Shown here piece after piece: positions 1-8,429 of a stretch of DNA of 64,000 nt. The notes under the pieces were generated by a model. That model ran no database searches. It had not been told where the DNA came from and saw only the letters and a program-made list of their open reading frames with translations. The position numbers were made by a program, and so were the translations under genes. Source of the stretch: Streptomyces sp. CB00455 (GTDB lineage: Bacteria > Actinomycetota > Actinomycetes > Streptomycetales > Streptomycetaceae); assembly GCF_001905445.1 (NCBI RefSeq), contig NZ_LIVQ01000001.1, forward strand, positions 62,001 to 126,000, given 5' to 3'. Positions within the stretch are counted from its first letter, which is position 1. Each line of letters begins with the position of its first letter.

Positions 1-1
1 G

Positions 2-310
2 GGCCTGCTCGTCGTCACACTGACACGCCGGTACGTCGGTGACACGCAGTTGCTCTACTCCGAGTTCGCGGACCACGACCTCGGCCAGGCCGTCGCCCAC
101 ATGACTGTTCAGGCCCAGGCCATGGGACTGGCCGCGCACCAATTCCGGGCCTTCGACCAAGAGGGTCTCACCAAGGAGCTCGACCCGAACCCAGGCTGGG
201 TGATCGTCTCCATGGTCGCGGTGGGCAAGGCGGCTGGCGGACCTCCGGAGGGCCGTGACCGGCGCAGCGTCGCGCACTTGCGCTCCGCTCCCTGGTCACC
301 GGCGGAATAA
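2..310 (+). CDS. Nitroreductase family protein, 3' part only
   Basis: The reading frame is open from the left edge of the window, so the 5' part of the gene is missing. The roughly 100 visible residues match the C-terminal half of small FMN-dependent nitroreductases: an acidic helix that starts the last third, a QAQAMGLAAHQF segment, and a GWVIVSMVAVGK strand near the end. Such enzymes reduce nitro compounds or quinones with NAD(P)H in the cytoplasm. The last 25 residues are Arg/Pro-rich and less typical, so the end may be altered. The next confident gene on this strand starts at 738. Family call is fairly sure; substrate is unknown. Confidence 0.6.
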   Translation, partial: GLLVVTLTRRYVGDTQLLYSEFADHDLGQAVAHMTVQAQAMGLAAHQFRAFDQEGLTKELDPNPGWVIVSMVAVGKAAGGPPEGRDRRSVAHLRSAPWSPAE

Positions 311-713
311 CAGGCGAGCAGGTGCTCGCCTTGGACCTCTGGGAGGCGATCGACCGGGGCATCCAGCCCCCCACCAGGTCGTATGCGCGGGGCCCGCCTG
401 GCTGACTCGCAGACCGGGCTGGTGAAGGCGTCGGCCGAGGTGGGTTCCGCCGGGCTCTGTTCTTCCGCCGCGTAGTCAGGGAGGCTGAAGCCTTCGCGGC
501 CGGCCTTCCCGACGTCTCAGCCCAGCTGCCCGCCAGCGACCCTGAGCTGTACCCGGACAGGACGTATGTGCCAGTGGTCCGGGTGTTGGGGGCGGTACCC
601 GTCCGACAGGCAGATGCGCAGGCCCCGGCGAGCCGGCTGAAGCCCAGCCAGGGACAACTTGTCCGCGGTTAAAGTCGGCCTTCATCCAATTTTCGATTCG
701 CGCCAGGATTGGT
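311..713. other. Stretch without a confident gene, possibly decayed coding DNA
   Basis: Two short plus-strand frames have a coding-like composition: one running past the nitroreductase stop (up to about 404, with an LVTGGITGEQVLALDLWEA segment) and one from about 476 to 672. Neither has a proper start, RBS or recognised family. They may be remnants of an older gene. I see no clear promoter for the regulator at 738, although it must lie here. Confidence 0.3.
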
Positions 714-737
714 GTGTCGAACAGGGGAGGTCGGACG

Positions 738-1565
738 ATGGACCGGGCGTTGCTGGCAGGTTTTCTTCGCGCGCGTCGTGAGGTGTTGCAGCCGGAGGAT
801 GTCGGGCTTCCTCGTGGGCAGCGGCGCCGCACCGGTGGGTTGCGGCGCGAGGAGGTGGCGGCGCTGGCCGGTATGTCGGCCGACTACTACAGCCGGATCG
901 AGCAGCAGCGCGGTCCAGCGCCCTCGGAGCGGATGCTCGTCGCGCTGGCCCGGGCGTTGCGGCTCAGCCTGAGCGAGCGTGACCATCTCTTCGTCCTCGG
1001 CGGGATCCCGGCGCCCCGGCGGATCGTACGTGATGACCATGTCGGTCCTACGATGATGCGAATCATTTCCAGCCTCTCGGACGTGCCCGCCATCGTGCTG
1101 TCACGGTTCGGTGAGGCGTTGCTGCAGACGCGTCCGGCGGTTGCGCTGCTCGGCGACTTCACCCGGTATGCGGGTCTGTCCCGGTACCTGGTCTACCGCT
1201 GGTTCACCCATGACCCGCAGGTCCGCGGCCTGTACCCGGTGGAGGATCACTCGCTGCGGGGCAGGGTTTTCGCCGCGGAGATCCGGGACGCCTACACGGC
1301 GGACCCCACGGGGAAGGCCGGTGAGATCGTCGCGGCTCTGCTCGAGGTCAGTTCGGAGTTCGCGGAGATCTGGCGGTTGCACGAGGTGGGGGTGACCCAT
1401 CACCACGACCTCAAGCGTTACTTGCACCCCGAGCTGGGGGAATTGGAGCTCTACTCCGAGATGCTGGTGGATCCCGAGCAGTGTCAGCAGCTGCTGGTCT
1501 TCACCGCCGTGCCCGGTTCCCCGAGCCAGGGCAAGCTCCGGCTCCTGGCCGCTGTCGGTCCCTAG
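738..1565 (+). CDS. XRE-family transcriptional regulator with MmyB-like ligand domain
   Basis: A 275-residue DNA-binding regulator. Residues about 5-75 form a Cro/C1-type helix-turn-helix, with the RTGGLRREEVAALAGMS recognition region followed by YYSRIEQQRG, the hallmark of the MmyB-like family. The C-terminal 190 residues match the PAS-like MmyB ligand-binding domain that follows in these proteins, including an RYLVYRWF segment. The ATG at 738 is chosen because an AGGGGAGG ribosome site lies 7 bases upstream; an in-frame GTG at 714 has none. The next genes downstream on the same strand are an SRPBCC protein and a quinone oxidoreductase, which are plausible targets. Ligand unknown. Confidence 0.85.
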   Translation: MDRALLAGFLRARREVLQPEDVGLPRGQRRRTGGLRREEVAALAGMSADYYSRIEQQRGPAPSERMLVALARALRLSLSERDHLFVLGGIPAPRRIVRDDHVGPTMMRIISSLSDVPAIVLSRFGEALLQTRPAVALLGDFTRYAGLSRYLVYRWFTHDPQVRGLYPVEDHSLRGRVFAAEIRDAYTADPTGKAGEIVAALLEVSSEFAEIWRLHEVGVTHHHDLKRYLHPELGELELYSEMLVDPEQCQQLLVFTAVPGSPSQGKLRLLAAVGP

Positions 1566-1771
1566 CGGCAGTCGCCGGCCTCTCACCAGGTCTCCTGAAC
1601 CGTCCTACGGCGAAGCCTTGCCCGCCACACCAGGAACTTCCGGGCACGGCCGCCCCCGCCCGCCTCGACGACGCGACCGGTCTGCCTCCCGCCTACACCG
1701 GTCACCTTCTATGGCGGCGACCACCGCGGCTACACCGACTACCCACCCTCCGCACCACAGAGAGCTGAATC

Positions 1772-2302
1772 ATGACCACACTCCTCATCGGCCCATCCGA
1801 CAAGACCGTCACCATCACCGTCCAGCAGCGGACCCGCACGGCACCCCAGGACGCCTTCCGCATCCTGGTACCCATCGACCTCCCTACCGTCTTCCGCCCG
1901 GTGGCCCCGTTCCCCGGCATCAGCAGCGTGAAGAACCAGACCGAGGCCTGGGACCACGCGGGCCCGCGAAGAAACCCGCAGTTCGACGACGGCTCCCAGG
2001 CCGACGAAGAACTCACCGAATACGTACCGGGCTCCAGCTTCGCCTACCAGCTGACCGGCTTCACCAACGTCCTCTCCCGCCTCGCGGGCGGTGTTCGGGG
2101 CGAGTTCAACGTCAACCCCGACGGTGACGGCACACTCATTCGCTGGACCTACGAGTTCAAGCCGCTGCCCGGCCGCCGCTGGATACTCGCCGGTCCCTTC
2201 ACCCCGCTCTGGCGCCGCTACATGGTGGCCGCCCTCGACCGGTGCGTCCACGTCATCGAAACACAGGACAACAGCGCGCAGGTGCAGCTCCGGGCCGGGT
2301 GA
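1772..2302 (+). CDS. SRPBCC (START-like) family protein
   Basis: A 176-residue protein with the layout of the SRPBCC/polyketide-cyclase-like fold: an N-terminal strand with a TVTVQQRT-type opening, a helix with PTVFRPVAPFPGI, a central strand set, and a final long helix starting near PLWRRYMVAALDRCVHVIE. These proteins hold a deep hydrophobic pocket and bind or convert lipids, polyketides or aromatics in the cytoplasm. It starts with ATG after AGAGAGCTGAATC, a modest RBS. It sits between an XRE regulator and a quinone oxidoreductase on one strand, which suggests a small detoxification set. The specific role cannot be read from the sequence. Confidence 0.7.
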   Translation: MTTLLIGPSDKTVTITVQQRTRTAPQDAFRILVPIDLPTVFRPVAPFPGISSVKNQTEAWDHAGPRRNPQFDDGSQADEELTEYVPGSSFAYQLTGFTNVLSRLAGGVRGEFNVNPDGDGTLIRWTYEFKPLPGRRWILAGPFTPLWRRYMVAALDRCVHVIETQDNSAQVQLRAG

Positions 2303-2442
2303 CGGCCCGAAGTTCCGCGGCTCCAGCCCGCGGACGAGCCCATCCAACAGACATGTGGCTGGCCACATGATCGGCGGCACGATTTTGGTGGTCGGCCACC
2401 TCATTGGTTTCCCCGGATCAACTTACCGAAAGAGACACAGTC

Positions 2443-3357
2443 ATGAAGGCCATCGTTTTCGACACGTTCGGCGGCACCGAGGTCCTGCACGAGGCGCAGA
2501 CCGAGGTCCCCGAGCCCGGCTCCGGCCAGGTCCGCGTGCGTGTACAGGCTGTCGGCGTCAACCCGGTGGACGGAAAGATCCGCTCCGGGATCATGGAAGC
2601 CATTTTTCCCACCACCCTGCCCGCCGTCCCCGGTGGTGAGATCGCCGGGATCGTCGACGCCGTCGGCGAGGGCGTCGAACAGTTGCAGGTGGGCGACGAG
2701 GTACTGGGCTGGTCCGACACCGGCGCCTACGCCCAGTACGCGCTCGCCAGTGCGGCCGTTCTCGCCCTCAAGCCGGCCGGTCTGGACTGGACGCACGCGG
2801 CCGCCCTGCCGGTGGCGGGTGACGGCGCCGACCGGGTCCTGGACCTGCTCGGCGTCAAGGCCGGCGAGACCCTGCTGATCCACGGCGCGTCCGGCGCGCT
2901 CGGCACCGTCGCTGTCCAGCTCGCCGTCGCCCGCGGCGCCCGCGTCATCGGCACCGCCGGTCCGGCCAACCAGGAGTACGTGACCTCGCTCGGCGCCACC
3001 GCGCTGGTCTATGGAGAGGGTCTGGTCGAGCGGGTGCGTGCGCTCGCCCCCGACGGCGTGGACGCGGTGCTCGACGCCGCGGGCAAGGGCGCGCTGGAGG
3101 ACTCCATCACCCTGCGCGGCGGCACCGACCGGATCGTCACCACCGCCGACTTCCGCGCCCGCGAACTCGGTGTCGTCTTCGCCGAGGGCCCGGCGCGGCG
3201 CTCGGCCGCCCGGCTGGCCGAACTGGCCCGGCAGGCCGCCGACGGCACATTGGCGATCACGGTCGGCGCGACCTACCCGCTCGCCGACGCGGCCAAGGCC
3301 CAGCAGGCCAGCGACGCCGGCCACAGCCGCGGAAAGCTCGTCCTCACCGTCGGCTGA
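2443..3357 (+). CDS. NADP-dependent quinone oxidoreductase-like protein (MDR superfamily)
   Basis: A 304-residue zinc-independent medium-chain dehydrogenase. The N-terminal GroES-like domain (about 1-120) carries the VNPVDGKIRSG motif of quinone reductases. The Rossmann domain follows, with the nucleotide loop LIHGASGALGTVAVQLA near residue 150. The Cys residues of the structural zinc loop of classical alcohol dehydrogenases are absent, which fits the quinone reductase group. The ATG at 2443 is chosen because GAAAGAG lies just upstream; a TTG at 2404 would add 13 unlikely residues. It probably reduces a quinone or enone with NADPH in the cytoplasm. A relative lies at 39475-40479. Confidence 0.85.
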   Translation: MKAIVFDTFGGTEVLHEAQTEVPEPGSGQVRVRVQAVGVNPVDGKIRSGIMEAIFPTTLPAVPGGEIAGIVDAVGEGVEQLQVGDEVLGWSDTGAYAQYALASAAVLALKPAGLDWTHAAALPVAGDGADRVLDLLGVKAGETLLIHGASGALGTVAVQLAVARGARVIGTAGPANQEYVTSLGATALVYGEGLVERVRALAPDGVDAVLDAAGKGALEDSITLRGGTDRIVTTADFRARELGVVFAEGPARRSAARLAELARQAADGTLAITVGATYPLADAAKAQQASDAGHSRGKLVLTVG

Positions 3358-3513
3358 CCTCCTCCCGCGGGGGCCTGCAACCAGCCGGTCATCTCCCTCT
3401 CCAGTCAGACGGTATCCACGCGATATGCGGATACCTCGGGTGCGGCCCCCGCCCTCCCCTGCTCGGCCCACGTCCCCCCTGTGCCCCTCCCCCACCGATG
3501 GTGAACGCCCGCT

Positions 3514-3765
3514 TCACATGATGCGCGGTCGCACGCACACACTCACAGCACCACCGGTCGAGTTCAGGCTGCCACGCGCTGGAGCGAGTAGCGCAGTGCG
3601 TCCTCGCAGCCCTTCCCGCCAGGCCCGCCAGGCGGGCCGCCCACGCTCGATCGACCGCTCGCTGACCCGAAGGTCACGGGCGATCACCCCAGTCCTCTCA
3701 CCGGCCTCAAACCGGGGACCGGCCTGAAGGCCTCGCGGGCGAGGAGCACAAGAGAGGTCCGTCAC
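3514..3765 (-). pseudogene. Remnant of an IS630-type transposase N-terminus
   Basis: Read on the minus strand, an 83-codon frame contains a segment with a FEAGERTGVIARDLRVSERS core followed by an Arg/Trp-rich stretch. This matches the winged helix-turn-helix at the start of IS630-family transposases, which bind the element's ends. Similarity is lost after about 55 residues; the DDE catalytic domain is absent and the remaining sequence has no transposase features. No terminal inverted repeats were seen. I read it as a decayed insertion-sequence scrap between two convergent genes. Confidence 0.5.
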
Positions 3766-3822
3766 GACAGACAGTCCAGGCTCCCCAGCCGCGGCCCTGA
3801 GACCGCCTGCACACAGGATGAA

Positions 3823-3851
3823 GAACCCCAGCCGATGCGCGGCTGGGGTTC
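3823..3851. terminator. Strong hairpin between convergent genes
   Basis: GAACCCCAGCCG (3823-3834) pairs perfectly with CGGCTGGGGTTC (3840-3851) around the 5-base loop ATGCG. It lies 108 bases beyond the stop of the leftward GH62 gene and about 470 bases after the rightward oxidoreductase. There is no long T-run, as is common in Streptomyces. It probably ends the GH62 transcript. Confidence 0.8.
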
Positions 3852-3958
3852 CTCGGTGCGGTGAGTATCGGTCAGCAGGTGCAGCTGTCTACGCCTTAGA
3901 CAGCTCGTCTACGCGTCGGCGCACCGCACCCCGTCGCGATCACCGTGGATCAGGCGGG

Positions 3959-5461
3959 TCAGCGCTGCAGAGTGAGCAGGCCCGGCCGGTACGGCAGGCT
4001 CGGGTAGTCGGTGCCCGCCGGTGTGTTGGTGGGGAGGCCCTGGTAGAGGAACTGCAGGTTGCAGGGATCGATGGTCTTGGTCTGGTCGGGGTTGTTGCGG
4101 ACCAGGTCACCGTGGCTGACGCCCTTGGCCCAGGTGGAACCGCTGTTGGCCTGGCCCGCGAAGGGGCTGCTCTCGCTGCCGGCCTGGACGGTCCACGGAC
4201 CGTTCAGGCTGGAGGCGGTGAACGAGCGGAAGTAGCGGTTCGTACCCTGCGCCTCAACGATCATGAGGTACTGGTTCTGGCCCTGGACCTTGTAGACCTC
4301 CGGCGCCTCGAACAGAAGGTCCGTCGTGTCGCTCATGACCGTCGTGTACGAGGAGCCGAAGCTGCTGGGGAAGTTCCCGAGCGGCATGCTGGCCCGGTAG
4401 ATCTTTCCGTTGTCAGCGGCGAAGAACAGGTACATGTTCTGGTCATCGGCGATCATGGTCGGGTCGATCGGGGCGTCCTTCTGGCCCTGGGGGCCGGCGG
4501 GGAGGCTGCCGGTGAACAGCGGCTGCGAGGCGGACCAGCCGTTGGGGTTGGTGGGGTCGCTGGACGTGCGGTAGTAGAGCGGCCACTGACTCCACTGGGA
4601 CACCATCACCCAGACGTTCTTGGGCGCGAAGTAGAACACTTCGGGCGCCACCGCGGGATCGTTCATTTTGGTCTGGGTGGCCGTCGCCATGTCCGACCAG
4701 TTCGTGAAGGGACTGAACCCCGTCGAGCCCCACGACGTCCCGTTGGAGGTCGTGCCGTAGACCAGGTGCTTGCCGTTGTACGTGGTGGTGCTGAAGTCCT
4801 TCAACGCGACCTGCCCGTTCGCCGGCTCCGCCAGCGGACCCGTCGATGTCCAGCGGTAGGTCGACGGAAGAGCGCACGGGCCGGTGCCGACGTCGGCGAC
4901 GGGGACGAGCTGCCACTGCTGGTTGCTGCCGCCCCAGTCGGCGTACTGGACGATCTTGCCGCCGTCGGCGGTGGAGGCGCTCTGGACCTCGAGGGCCTTG
5001 CTGCTGTGGCGGTTCAGGAGGCGGACGTAGCCGCCGGCGGAGTCGGCGAGGCGGAACTGCTGGTTGGTCGCGTTGAGGTCGCGCCACTGGACGACGTCGG
5101 CGCCGTCGGCCGAGGACCAGTTGTAGTCGTCCAGGACCTTGCCGGAGTTACGGTTCTGCAGGCGGTAGTAGCCGCTGCCGGAGTCCAGGAAGCGCCACTG
5201 CTGGGCTTCGTTGCCGGAGCGGGTCCACTGGACGAGGGGCGAACCGTCGGCGGTGGCGAAGTTGTAGTCGTCCAGCGCCTTGCCGCTGTTGCGGTTCACC
5301 AGCACGTACCACTTGCCTGTGTCGACCGAGGCAGCCGAGGCGGATGACGGGTTCACCATCGCCAGGAAGCCGGCCACGAAGACCATCGAGAGCAGGGCGG
5401 CCATCCGCGGCAGCCATCCTCGCCGTGTCGAGGTTCGTGGAGCTGTACCGAGAGCGTTCAT
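3959..5461 (-). CDS. Secreted GH62 alpha-L-arabinofuranosidase with ricin-type lectin domain
   Basis: A 500-residue secreted enzyme that should remove arabinofuranose side chains from arabinoxylan or arabinan. Residues 1-45 are a signal peptide (Arg-rich start, [16 protein letters not shown] core, SASA cleavage). Residues about 50-190 are a CBM13 ricin B-type beta-trefoil with three repeats ending in NQQW/AQQW-type motifs. Residues about 200-500 are the GH62 five-bladed propeller, with the expected base Asp222 (KDFS), Asp333 (PIDP) and acid Glu385 (FEAPE). The ATG at 5461 is used because AGGAGG lies 6 bases upstream; the ATG at 5467 abuts it. Two LacI-type palindromes upstream suggest sugar-controlled expression. 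Confidence 0.9.
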   Translation of the reverse strand: MNALGTAPRTSTRRGWLPRMAALLSMVFVAGFLAMVNPSSASAASVDTGKWYVLVNRNSGKALDDYNFATADGSPLVQWTRSGNEAQQWRFLDSGSGYYRLQNRNSGKVLDDYNWSSADGADVVQWRDLNATNQQFRLADSAGGYVRLLNRHSSKALEVQSASTADGGKIVQYADWGGSNQQWQLVPVADVGTGPCALPSTYRWTSTGPLAEPANGQVALKDFSTTTYNGKHLVYGTTSNGTSWGSTGFSPFTNWSDMATATQTKMNDPAVAPEVFYFAPKNVWVMVSQWSQWPLYYRTSSDPTNPNGWSASQPLFTGSLPAGPQGQKDAPIDPTMIADDQNMYLFFAADNGKIYRASMPLGNFPSSFGSSYTTVMSDTTDLLFEAPEVYKVQGQNQYLMIVEAQGTNRYFRSFTASSLNGPWTVQAGSESSPFAGQANSGSTWAKGVSHGDLVRNNPDQTKTIDPCNLQFLYQGLPTNTPAGTDYPSLPYRPGLLTLQR

Positions 5462-5589
5462 CTGCATCCTCCTGGGGGCGACTCGGGCGGGGGTCGGTCC
5501 TTCTCGGTGCGTGCGAACCGGGCGCGGCATGTCCGAGGCGGCGGCAAGACGTGACCCCTGCGGGGTGGGAGCACCGGGTCTCCGGCGCT

Positions 5590-5605
5590 TTGTTAGCGCT
5601 AACAA
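5590..5605. promoter_or_regulatory. LacI-type operator palindrome upstream of the GH62 gene
   Basis: TTGTTAGCGCTAACAA is a perfect 16-base palindrome with the central CG of LacI/GalR-family operators. It lies 129 bases upstream of the GH62 start, in the expected leader or promoter region. A weak -35/-10 pair (TTGACG, 17 bases, GTTTCG, reading leftwards from 5665) would place it just downstream of the start of transcription, fitting repression. Confidence 0.7.
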
Positions 5606-5740
5606 CTTGGGTCGAACGTTCGGCGTGTTGCGGGGACGAAACCATGGGACATGAGTGGCCGTCAAGTACCGTGCCGCAAGCTGACCGTTACTGAAACGTC
5701 ATCAGAAGCCGATCCTGTCAGCGTTGTTGACGACCACTGA

Positions 5741-5754
5741 TGTGAGCGCTCACA
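5741..5754. promoter_or_regulatory. Second LacI-like palindrome, different half-site
   Basis: TGTGAGCGCTCACA is a perfect 14-base palindrome with the same AGCGCT core as the site at 5590 but a different outer half. It lies about 280 bases upstream of the GH62 start. The 5755-5947 stretch beyond it holds no recognisable gene. It may bind a second LacI-family protein. No LacI gene is in this window. Confidence 0.55.
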
Positions 5755-5947
5755 CTTTTCGGCGCGGGCAGCCGTTACCCCTTGCCGAGTTCCGCTTCGA
5801 GCACGGCGAACTGGGATCAGTAACGGTCGGGGAGTTGGCCGGGCCTGTGGAACGCAAGGCCTCCATGCCGCCCTCGCGCCAGGCACGGCCCAGTCGCCCC
5901 GCTCCCCCAGGGCCTGCGAGGGGCCGAGGCGCTGCGGTCCCGCGTAC

Positions 5948-7159
5948 TCAGGGGAGGAGCGTCACTGCCGGGAAGGCTGGGGACGGCCCGTCGAGCAGTT
6001 CCCCCCGACGGTGGCGCAGGTGCTTGTCGAAGAACGCGAGGGGGTACGCCTGCTGGATCTTCACCGCCTGATCGGGATCGAGGGTGCCGATCACCTCCTG
6101 GAGCTTCTGCGCGCTCCATCCGAACAGCTTCGCCACCTGGGGGAACAGCGCCTCGTTGTCACCGTACGAGACGTGGTCGGCGCCCTCGGCCTGAATGTTC
6201 AGCCGCCAGCCCCTCAGGTGCGACCAGAATGCGGCGGCCTCGGGATCCGTGGCCCGGGTGAACGCGGCGGACATCATCATGAACGGCCGGTCCAAGTCGC
6301 CGGTCAGTGGCGGGTTCATCTGCATCGGCCCGTCGAGGCTCAGCCCGGCCCGGATGCGCTCGTCCGCGAGCGTGGCGCAGGCGGTGGCCGTCCCGCCCTT
6401 CGACCATCCGAACGCGCCCAGGCGCCTCGGGTCGAGGGAGCCGAGCAGCCCGGCCGGCAGCCCCCGCTGGTCGACGTCCGGATTGCACCCGGCGGCGAGC
6501 TGCTCGACGCAGTCGAGGACGAAGCGCAGGTCAGCGGCGAAGTCCCCGGGCAGTGTCGGCGCCTGCCCGTCACGGAGCGGGACGGCGACCCGGCCGTTGG
6601 GGAACTCGGTGTACGTGTCGTACTGGTGGGCTACCGTCACCACCGCGTATCCGTGGCTGGCGAGCTCCTGGACCATGACGGTGTGGTCGCCCTGGTGGCT
6701 GCCCGCGCCGTGGGAGAACACCACGACGGGCAGCCCTCGGCCCGACCGCCGTACCGGAGCGCCCACGTGGCCGGCAGTGAGCGGCCCCCGGGAGGCCAGA
6801 GCGCTGAACCCCACGTCGGCGAGGAACGCCTGAAATGCGCCGTCCGGCATCCAGGGTGCCACCGGATACCCCTCGACGTCCCGGGCGGGGTACCAGACGG
6901 TTGCCATCAGTTCGCGGAAGTGCCCGGGGCCCGCGATGTCGTCCGGACGCGACCGGTCGACGAGGTGCAGCTGGACCGTGCCCAGCGGGTGCGGCCCGGT
7001 CGGCACGGGCAGCGTGAGGCGCGTCGCGGCGGGGGCGGCCGCGGCCCGGTCGGCCCACGCGGGGCCGGCCACGGCGGCAAGCGGCACGGCGGCCAGCGCG
7101 GCTCCCAGTATGCGGCGGCGCGTCATGCCCTTACGGCTGATGAAGGGGGTGGCGGTCAT
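5948..7159 (-). CDS. Tat-exported alpha/beta hydrolase, PAF-acetylhydrolase-like
   Basis: A 403-residue secreted hydrolase. The N-terminus MTRRRILGAALAAVPLAAVAGPAWA is a twin-arginine signal with AWA cleavage. The mature part resembles plasma PAF-acetylhydrolase/lipase-type alpha/beta hydrolases: an oxyanion-loop segment VVFSHGAGSHQGDH, the nucleophile elbow GWSKGG, an Asp after the next strand (SLDGPM) and a His in GADHVSYGD. It would cleave short ester or lipid substrates outside the cell. The ATG at 7159 is preceded by AGGGAGAG; an upstream in-frame start at 7282 lacks the signal-peptide logic. It is convergent with nothing and 486 bases from the GH62 start. Confidence 0.85.
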   Translation of the reverse strand: MTATPFISRKGMTRRRILGAALAAVPLAAVAGPAWADRAAAAPAATRLTLPVPTGPHPLGTVQLHLVDRSRPDDIAGPGHFRELMATVWYPARDVEGYPVAPWMPDGAFQAFLADVGFSALASRGPLTAGHVGAPVRRSGRGLPVVVFSHGAGSHQGDHTVMVQELASHGYAVVTVAHQYDTYTEFPNGRVAVPLRDGQAPTLPGDFAADLRFVLDCVEQLAAGCNPDVDQRGLPAGLLGSLDPRRLGAFGWSKGGTATACATLADERIRAGLSLDGPMQMNPPLTGDLDRPFMMMSAAFTRATDPEAAAFWSHLRGWRLNIQAEGADHVSYGDNEALFPQVAKLFGWSAQKLQEVIGTLDPDQAVKIQQAYPLAFFDKHLRHRRGELLDGPSPAFPAVTLLP

Positions 7160-7594
7160 GGGCTCTCCCTGGTGGCGGATCGTCAAGCGTGCCGCGACGG
7201 TACGTCCGTGGGCACAGGGGAACGCTGTCACGTGCCCCTCCTGCGCAGCATCGGCCCACCGGTTGATCACTCGCGCGGTCATCGGCCCACGGGTTTACAC
7301 CCGGGGGCCGATGCGGTCGGCGGCGCCGTCCGGTTGCGAGGCCATCCCGATCACCTCGGGCTCGCGGTCCAGCTGGATCAACCGGTCCCGCTCCCGCCAC
7401 GCCACCCGGGAAAGAACCGAGGCGCAAGGCCTCCCGCGCGGACCTCGACGCGCTGGTCGCGAAGTCGACGTAAGCCATGATCTCGGTCAGCTGGGCAAGG
7501 CGCGGGCGGCACGGTGGTCGTCATTCGTGATGCTCCCGATCGTGGGGTGATGAGGAGGAAGACGGATCCTGACTGCCCTCGGCCGGTACTTCCC
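7160..7594. other. Gap between two leftward genes; no confident gene
   Basis: On the minus strand a frame ending near 7290 reads RDRLIQLDREPEVIGMASQP, and another starting at 7478 opens with MAYVDFATSASRSARE. Neither matches a family I know, and frames change between them, so a decayed gene is possible. A GTGGGCCGATG word occurs twice (around 7250 and 7280). The promoter of the hydrolase at 7159 should lie in the left part. Confidence 0.3.
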
Positions 7595-8374
7595 TCAGGC
7601 GGTGAGGACTTGCAGCGCGGCGGCGTGCACACCCGGCGCGGCGGCGAGGTAGCTCTCGCAGGCCAGTTCCCACGGTTTGCCCTCGATGTCGGTCACGACT
7701 CCTCCGGCCTCCTGGACCAGCAGCACACCTGCCGCGTGGGACCGGACGTTGTCGAACTGCCAGTGGAGGTCCATGCGGCCCGCGGCGACCTGGGCGAGCT
7801 GGTGGGTCACCGGTACGGAGACCCGCACATGAAGGGCGGCGTTTGTCATCGCGGTGAAGGCGGAGCCCATCCGCTGCGCGAGCTCGGGGTCGTGGCCGGG
7901 CTGGGCCTGGCCGGTCCCGGTCAATGCGCTGTCCAGCGACGTCTTGGCCGAAACCCGCAGCCGTACACCGTTGAGGAATGCCCCGCCGCCCTCGGTCGCG
8001 GTGAACATCTCGTCGAGGACCGGGAAGTAGACCACCGCCAGCACCGGGCGGCCGTCACGGACGAGGCTCACGCCGATGTTCCAGTCGGGCATGCCGTGCA
8101 CGGCGTTGACGTTGCCGCCGACCGGGTCGATGAGCCACCACTCGCCCGTGGCCAGTGCTCCCGATCCGTGCTCGTCGTCCAGCCAGACCGCGTCCGGCAG
8201 AGCCTCGGTCAGCGCGGGGCGCAACGTGTCGACGACGGCTGCGTCATTGGCCTGGAGGCTCGCGAGCAGTTCGGGGAGCGCGGATTGGCGGGACTCGGTG
8301 GAATAGCGCGTCATCATCCGGGCGCCTGCGCGGCGGACGGCGGCGACGGTGGCGGCAAGCAGTTCCTGGCTCAT
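7595..8374 (-). CDS. Inositol monophosphatase-like protein with altered metal-site motifs
   Basis: A 259-residue protein of the IMPase/FBPase fold. The order of family elements is intact: WWLIDPVGGNVNAVHG where the family has a DPxDGTxNF motif, then the strands with YFPVLDEMFTATEGGGAFLNG, and a C-terminal HAAGVLLVQEAGGVVTD helix. The second metal Asp of DPxDG is Gly here, and the WD before AAG is replaced by RSH, so ordinary Mg-dependent phosphatase activity is doubtful. The start at 8374 has AGGAG 7 bases upstream. It is divergent from a LysR regulator 55 bases away, its likely controller. It could be a modified phosphatase or a binding protein. Confidence 0.75.
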   Translation of the reverse strand: MSQELLAATVAAVRRAGARMMTRYSTESRQSALPELLASLQANDAAVVDTLRPALTEALPDAVWLDDEHGSGALATGEWWLIDPVGGNVNAVHGMPDWNIGVSLVRDGRPVLAVVYFPVLDEMFTATEGGGAFLNGVRLRVSAKTSLDSALTGTGQAQPGHDPELAQRMGSAFTAMTNAALHVRVSVPVTHQLAQVAAGRMDLHWQFDNVRSHAAGVLLVQEAGGVVTDIEGKPWELACESYLAAAPGVHAAALQVLTA

Positions 8375-8429
8375 GGGATGCTCCTGGAGTTGATTGAAGT
8401 GGATCTGTGTCTTGTGAGGATTTACTTGT

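Noticed and set aside
3818..5347. A 509-codon frame opposite the GH62 gene
   Set aside because: Shadow of the GH62 gene; Val/Gly/Arg-rich without motifs.
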